Assembly: GCA_022495995.1 (NCBI GenBank)
Contig: JAFEMH010000161.1
Coordinates: 186,001-250,000 of the forward strand
Source: Adenophora triphylla var. japonica
Lineage: Eukaryota > Streptophyta > Magnoliopsida > Asterales > Campanulaceae
Reading direction: 5' to 3'
DNA length: 64,000 nt
The number at the start of each line of letters is the position of its first letter. The stretch's first letter is position 1. A program made the translations under genes and the position numbers. The notes under the pieces are model-generated. The model worked only from the letters and a program-made list of their open reading frames with translations, did no database searches and was not told the DNA's origin. Below, in pieces: positions 59,723-64,000 of this stretch.

Positions 59723-60475
59723 ATAATTAATTTTTCACAAAATTTGGATCAAGTTCAAATAAAAGTTTGACCACTTAAAATAAACTGATATTAATTTTGA
59801 AACGAAAGGAGTACAATTCTTATTAATTACTCACTTCTTCTCCTTATTCCTTATTGGCTTAGTCCTAGAGTAAGGTTTTTATATTTCTTTTTATTCCGTT
59901 AATATTAAATTTCTTAGTTTGCTTTATTACTAAAATGGATAATGAGATCCATTTGCTACACTCATATTCGAGCCCGAAGTCCGACCCCACTAAGCATCTC
60001 CTCATTTGGGTTAACCACAGCCCATCACAGGCCTCCAAAAGTTCAATGGATGATTTGATGCTTAATAGTAGTGTATGGGTCTTCTATATATCACACTAAA
60101 TTTTCACATATTTTTGATGTGGGATGAGGATATCACAGTGTTAACAAAGAGGAGATTATTAATCAAGAGATAAATTATACTACCCTTGTTGGGATAAATA
60201 TAAAGGAGAGGTGATAACAGACCTTATACAAAATGTTAAGATTATTATTTTGATTTCATTTAATCTATCAAATATTAAATTTATTAGAATATTAATATTA
60301 TTCGGGCCTAAAAAGGACTACCAAACAATCCTTACTATCAATTTTCTCTCTTCTACTTTATTTTTTATACTCAATACATTTTTAATAATTATGTATAGTA
60401 AACTATGGTGGTAGTACAAAAATAGTGGATATGAGCTGTTTCATGGCCAAATAAAAAATACTAGCCATATAGGAG
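59723..60475. other. Intergenic DNA, nothing recognised
   Basis: AT-rich. GATGTGGGATGAGGATATCAC near 60116 recalls LTR ends but has no partner in view. Confidence 0.35.
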
Positions 60476-60640
60476 GGTTCTAGGAGGGTTCTCTTGAGAC
60501 CAGAAGTATAAGGAGTGTTGTCACCCTGACTATCTCGAGCATATCTCGCGATTTACCTTCGCCAGTCACTGAGGGGCCAGTGACTGATGATCCATGACTT
60601 AGTCCGACGTAACTGAAAACCTGGATATAAAAAAAAATAC
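60476..60640 (+). mobile_element. SINE-like element
   Basis: Ends TAGTCCGACGTAACTGAAAA-CCTGGATAT followed by an A-run. The same tail occurs at 15765-15798 and inverted at 23600-23635. The box A/B promoter is not clear. Confidence 0.4.
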
Positions 60641-61024
60641 AGAGTATCTTTATTAGCTTCTTGCTCTTCAATTGGGTGTCTAATTGTATTTGGACTGAAT
60701 CGGCCTACCTCTTCTCATTCACAAACATTCATCCTTCTAACTTTCCCTCTGTCTATACCTTATTTCCATTTATCGTATACTCGCACGTGCACCACTAATT
60801 ATGCCTCCCCACATGCTTAAAGGATAAAAAAAGAAAATTTATAAAATTGTGCACCGTTAAATTGATTCATTGCTTCATTTTAAAAAGTGCAATAATTCTA
60901 GAAATACAAGAAATTTATAAAAAATGGATACAAAATGTGTTAAAAAGACATTTTATTGGTTGTATCAATTGTAAATCTTTAGCACTGTAGTTTGTAGTTT
61001 AAAGTACCAACAAAATTATACATA

Positions 61025-61297
61025 CTCCCTCCGTCCCATTATATGCTTCACTCTTTTAAGAAATCACGCAAATTAAGAAAAAAAGTAAGTGAAGAAAGTA
61101 GTGTGAGTGTAAAAGTAAAATAGGAAAGAGAATGAGTGAAGAGAATAGTAAATTTGACAAGTGTTGCGAGTATAAAAGTGAAATAGGAGAGAGAATGAGT
61201 GGGTGGAATAGTAAAGATTATTTGTCATTTCAGGAAATGTGAAGCTTTTAACGGGACACCCATTTTGACAAAAGGTGAAGCTATGGGACTGAGGGAG
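61025..61297. mobile_element. Stowaway-like MITE
   Basis: Starts CTCCCTCCGTCCCATTATAT and ends TGGGACTGAGGGAG, with TA flanks. Confidence 0.88.
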
Positions 61298-61378
61298 TAT
61301 TATTTTATGACATTTTTTTTATAACTTTAATATTACCCCTTGTTTTCAACTTGCTCCGGAGTTGTAGTCAAATATATA

Positions 61379-61666
61379 CTCCCTCCGTTCCACCAAAATT
61401 GATACTTATTTCCTTTTTGGTCCGTCCCACCAAAATTGATACTGCCCAAAATAGCAAAGGAATCTTCACTATTTACCCCACTTATTCTCTCTCCTATTTC
61501 ACTTTTACACTCACAACATTCTCTCTCCTAACTATTCCTCCCACTCATTCTCTCTCCTATTTAATTCTTCATACTCACAACATTTTCTTTCACTTTTTCT
61601 CTCACTTACTTTTCCTTAATCCGCGTGCCCAAAAATTTGGTATCAATGTTGATGGGACGGAGGGAG
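61379..61666. mobile_element. Stowaway-like MITE with empty site
   Basis: Starts CTCCCTCCGTTCCACC and ends GATGGGACGGAGGGAG between TA sites. Unit 2 has CAAATAGTAGACCAG at the same place (63721-63735) without the element. Confidence 0.88.
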
Positions 61667-61880
61667 TAGACCAGAAAGAGTCCCACCGACAGTTGGACAA
61701 CTTAATTTGGGCTTACCAAAGCCTCATCTTGGGCTAACATTAGTAATGGACTTAAATTCCAAGTACTTTTAGATATAAGCCAGCCCAATATATTTCTACC
61801 CAACTATAACCGTTAACCAACTATAAGCCTCGTCTTGGGCTAACATTAGTAATGGGCTCGGGCTTTTTAACACATTTTGC

Positions 61881-62074
61881 ATCATTCCTAATACATACTC
61901 CCTCCGTTCCATTATATGCTTCAAGCTTCAATCCATAACGAATAAAAAAAAGTTACATCAATCCATTACCACTTTATCATTCCTAATACATACTCCCTCC
62001 GTATAAATTATTTTCAGTCCATCAATCCATAACGAATAAAAAAAGTTACATCAATCCATTACCACTTTATCATT
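61881..62074. repeat. 97-bp tandem repeat, two units
   Basis: Each unit begins ATCATTCCTAATACATACTC, carries a bare CTCCCTCCGT end of a Stowaway element, and ends ATCCATTACCACTTT. Confidence 0.85.
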
Positions 62075-62322
62075 TTGCCATGGAGTTTTTGGAGCCCAAT
62101 TATTCAAGATCAAAAGAATTGCCATATAAAAGAATTGACGTATAAATTATTTTCGCAGCCGTTAATTTGATTCAATGCTTCATTTTAAAAAGTGCAATAA
62201 TACTAGAAATACAAGAAATTTATAAAAAATGGATACAAAATGTGTTAAAAAGACATTTTATTGATTGTATCAATTGTAAATCTTTAGCATCGTAGTTTAA
62301 AGTATCAACAAAATTATACATA

Positions 62323-62618
62323 CTCCCTCCGTTTCATTATCCCTCCGTTTCATTATATGCTTCACCCTTTTAAGAAATTACGCAAATTAAGAAAAAAAGT
62401 AAGTGGAAAAAGTATTGTGAGTGTAAAAGTAAAATAGAAGAGAGAATGAGTGGAGAGAATAGTAAATTTGACAAGTGTTGCGAGTATAAAAGTGAAATAA
62501 GAGAGAGAATGAGTGGGTGAAATAATAAAGATTTTTTGCCATTTTAGGAAATGTGAAGCTTTTAACGGGACACCCATTTTGACAAAAGGTGAAGCTTGAA
62601 ATGGGACAGAGGAGGGAG
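62323..62618. mobile_element. Stowaway-like MITE, unit 2
   Basis: Sister of 61025-61297, with a small internal duplication of CCCTCCGTTTCATTAT near its left end. Confidence 0.85.
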
Positions 62619-62688
62619 TAATATTTTATGACATTTTTTTTTATAACTTTAATATTACCCCTTGTTTTCAACTTGCTCCGGACTTGTA

Positions 62689-63715
62689 GGGTCCGCTCCC
62701 GAGTTTGATTTTGCAGGGAAAGTGAAGGAAAAGGGAGGAAATGGGGGAGGATTTCCGTTGTGCTGGTGCTCCTGAGTTTTGGTTGGAGGGGAAGGGAAGG
62801 AGAAGGAGGGAAATGGTGAGGCTCATTTCCCTCCAAAGCAATCACCTCAAAAATGGGGGGAAACGGAAGGAGGGAAATGGATTAAAGAGATAATTTTTCA
62901 TAATTTCAATCTTACCCTTTCAGCCTTTATTATATCAACCTTCCAATTTCACAAAACCCAACTCCATTGTTGCTCTCCTCTGCCCTTCTTCATCAGTCTC
63001 GACAGTGTGCTTGGTAGTTGTTTGAACTCCATTGCCATAGTCCCTACCACCAACTGATTCAGTCTCAGATTCCCACATGATGAGAAAATTGAAGCTGTAA
63101 TTTTCTCAGAAAATTGAAGGAAAACAGGGGAGGAACGAGTAGGAGTGAAAAGGGAAGGAAGAAAGGCATGTGTGTAATCTAGGAAATTTGATGTTGCTGA
63201 TGTTACTAGAAATTTTGATGTTGCTGAGGCGTGCGCCCCATTTTGATTCAGGCGGCCGCATCACCTAAGGCCGGCCAACATGGCCCAGGTTTGGGGCCAG
63301 CTTCGGCCATTTTGGTCTTGGTTTGGCCTGATTTGGCCTGGATGCTTTTTGGGATAATTTCGTTCGTCTTTTAATTACGTTGGTTTTGGAGTTGGACATT
63401 TTAATTCCCGCTCATGAATGTAATATTTTTCTTTCATCAATAAAAACTCCCGGTGACGTCCTGGTTCTGTAAAAAAAAATAAAAAAATTCCTCGCTTATT
63501 CATGATAAGGGTAAAAACGTAATTTATATTTATTTCCTCTCTATTCCTCCCAAAATTCGGGAGCACGGGGAGGGAAATTTGAGTGTTTTCTTTCCTTTCT
63601 CTCCTAACTCGAGAGCACACGGGAAAGATTTTAAATTTAATTTCCTTCCCTCCCTTCCCCTCCCTTCCCTTTCCTTTCCCTCCTTTCCTCTCATTTAAAA
63701 ACTCGGAGCGCACCC
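62689..63715. mobile_element. 1.0-kb TIR element with 3-bp target duplication
   Basis: Inverted ends GGGTCCGCTCCCGAGTTT and AAACTCGGAGCGCACCC. Flanked by GTA on both sides; the sister repeat has the uninterrupted site TTGTAGTCAAAT at 61363-61374. Subterminal regions are rich in GGGAAGG and CCCTTCC. No transposase frame. Length and 3-bp duplication suggest a non-autonomous Harbinger-like element, but the superfamily is not certain. Confidence 0.8.
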
Positions 63716-63881
63716 GTAGTCAAATAGTAGACCAGAAAGAGTCCCACCGACAGTTGGACAACTTAATTTGGGCTTACCAAAGCCTCGTCTTGGGCTAACA
63801 TTAGTAATGGACTTAAATTCCAAGTACTTTTAGATATAAGCCAGCCCAATATATTTCAACCCAACTATAACCGTTAACCAA

Positions 63882-64000
63882 ATTGGATTTTTTATTATTA
63901 TTTTTGTTAGGGGTGTGCACGGGCCTAAAGTTTGCGGGCTTTGGCAAAGTTCGGTATGGGCCCATTTAGTTGCGGACTTCAATGTCAAAAGCCCAACGTA
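63882..64000. other. Right edge, nothing recognised
   Basis: Contains GGGTGTGCACGGGCC and GGGCCCATTT, GC-richer than its surroundings, possibly the start of another repeat. Confidence 0.3.

Larger units (their letters stand above)
60856..61820. repeat. Tandem duplication at right end, unit 1
   Basis: Matches 62160-63881 in order, with an offset of 1305 at the left. Contains a MITE at 61025-61297 (also in unit 2) and one at 61379-61666 (absent from unit 2). Confidence 0.85.
62160..63881. repeat. Tandem duplication at right end, unit 2
   Basis: Same order as 60856-61820, but interrupted by a 1027-bp TIR element (62689-63715) and lacking the second MITE. Confidence 0.85.

Noticed and set aside
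63375..63713. Minus-strand 112-codon frame rich in Gly, Lys and Arg
   Set aside because: Produced by GGGAAGG-type subterminal repeats of the 1.0-kb TIR element.

Overview
The window is nuclear DNA of a flowering plant, most likely a eudicot. The evidence is intron-containing plant gene families (3-ketoacyl-CoA synthase, H2A.Z histone, plant mobile domain, ESCRT-I ELC/VPS23), dense Stowaway-type MITEs starting CTCCCTCCGTCCC, Helitrons with CTAG ends, MULE, Harbinger-like and hAT-like elements, LTR remnants and inserted organellar DNA. I cannot name the species.

Layout. Positions 1-20925 and 27565-48517 are two nearly identical direct copies of one segment. The offset drifts from 27564 to 27592 through small indels. 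Copy 1 runs off the left edge, and its right end stops inside a Stowaway MITE that is complete in copy 2. The simplest reading is a recent tandem duplication with a unit of about 27.6 kb (20926-48517), so the stretch 20926-27564 (LTR/gag-like remnant, ELC gene, organellar insert) should recur left of this window. Each copy holds, from left to right: a minus-strand fusion gene; a MULE transposase relic joined to an older truncated copy of the same fusion; a 3.1-kb Helitron; and a minus-strand two-exon KCS gene. To the right, 48518-51549 is intergenic with MITEs. A third, diverged KCS paralogue lies at 51550-53146, and its promoter is interrupted by a TIR element. The last 10 kb is repeat-rich: large foldback palindromes, two local tandem duplications and younger elements whose empty sites can be read in the sister repeats.

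Most notable observation. The first exon of a histone H2A.Z gene (promoter side, leader intron and N-terminal tail) is followed on the same strand by plant-mobile-domain (PMD) exons. The first PMD exon itself begins, straight after a plausible acceptor, with the seven residues FPVGRIH, the start of the H2A.Z histone-fold exon. It then switches to PMD sequence. All junctions are phase 0. The model is an H2A.Z-tail::PMD chimeric gene, open from ATG to stop in copy 2 (33330 to 27455), frameshifted in copy 1, and present as an older decayed version at 9936-8845 and 37514-36417.

The three KCS genes would give ER enzymes for very-long-chain fatty acid elongation. ELC would act in ESCRT-I sorting of ubiquitinated cargo. 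I see no functional link between these genes. The region reads as a tandem KCS cluster whose surroundings were rebuilt by transposons. Several differences between the two big copies sit in GC-rich or homopolymer stretches and could be assembly noise.
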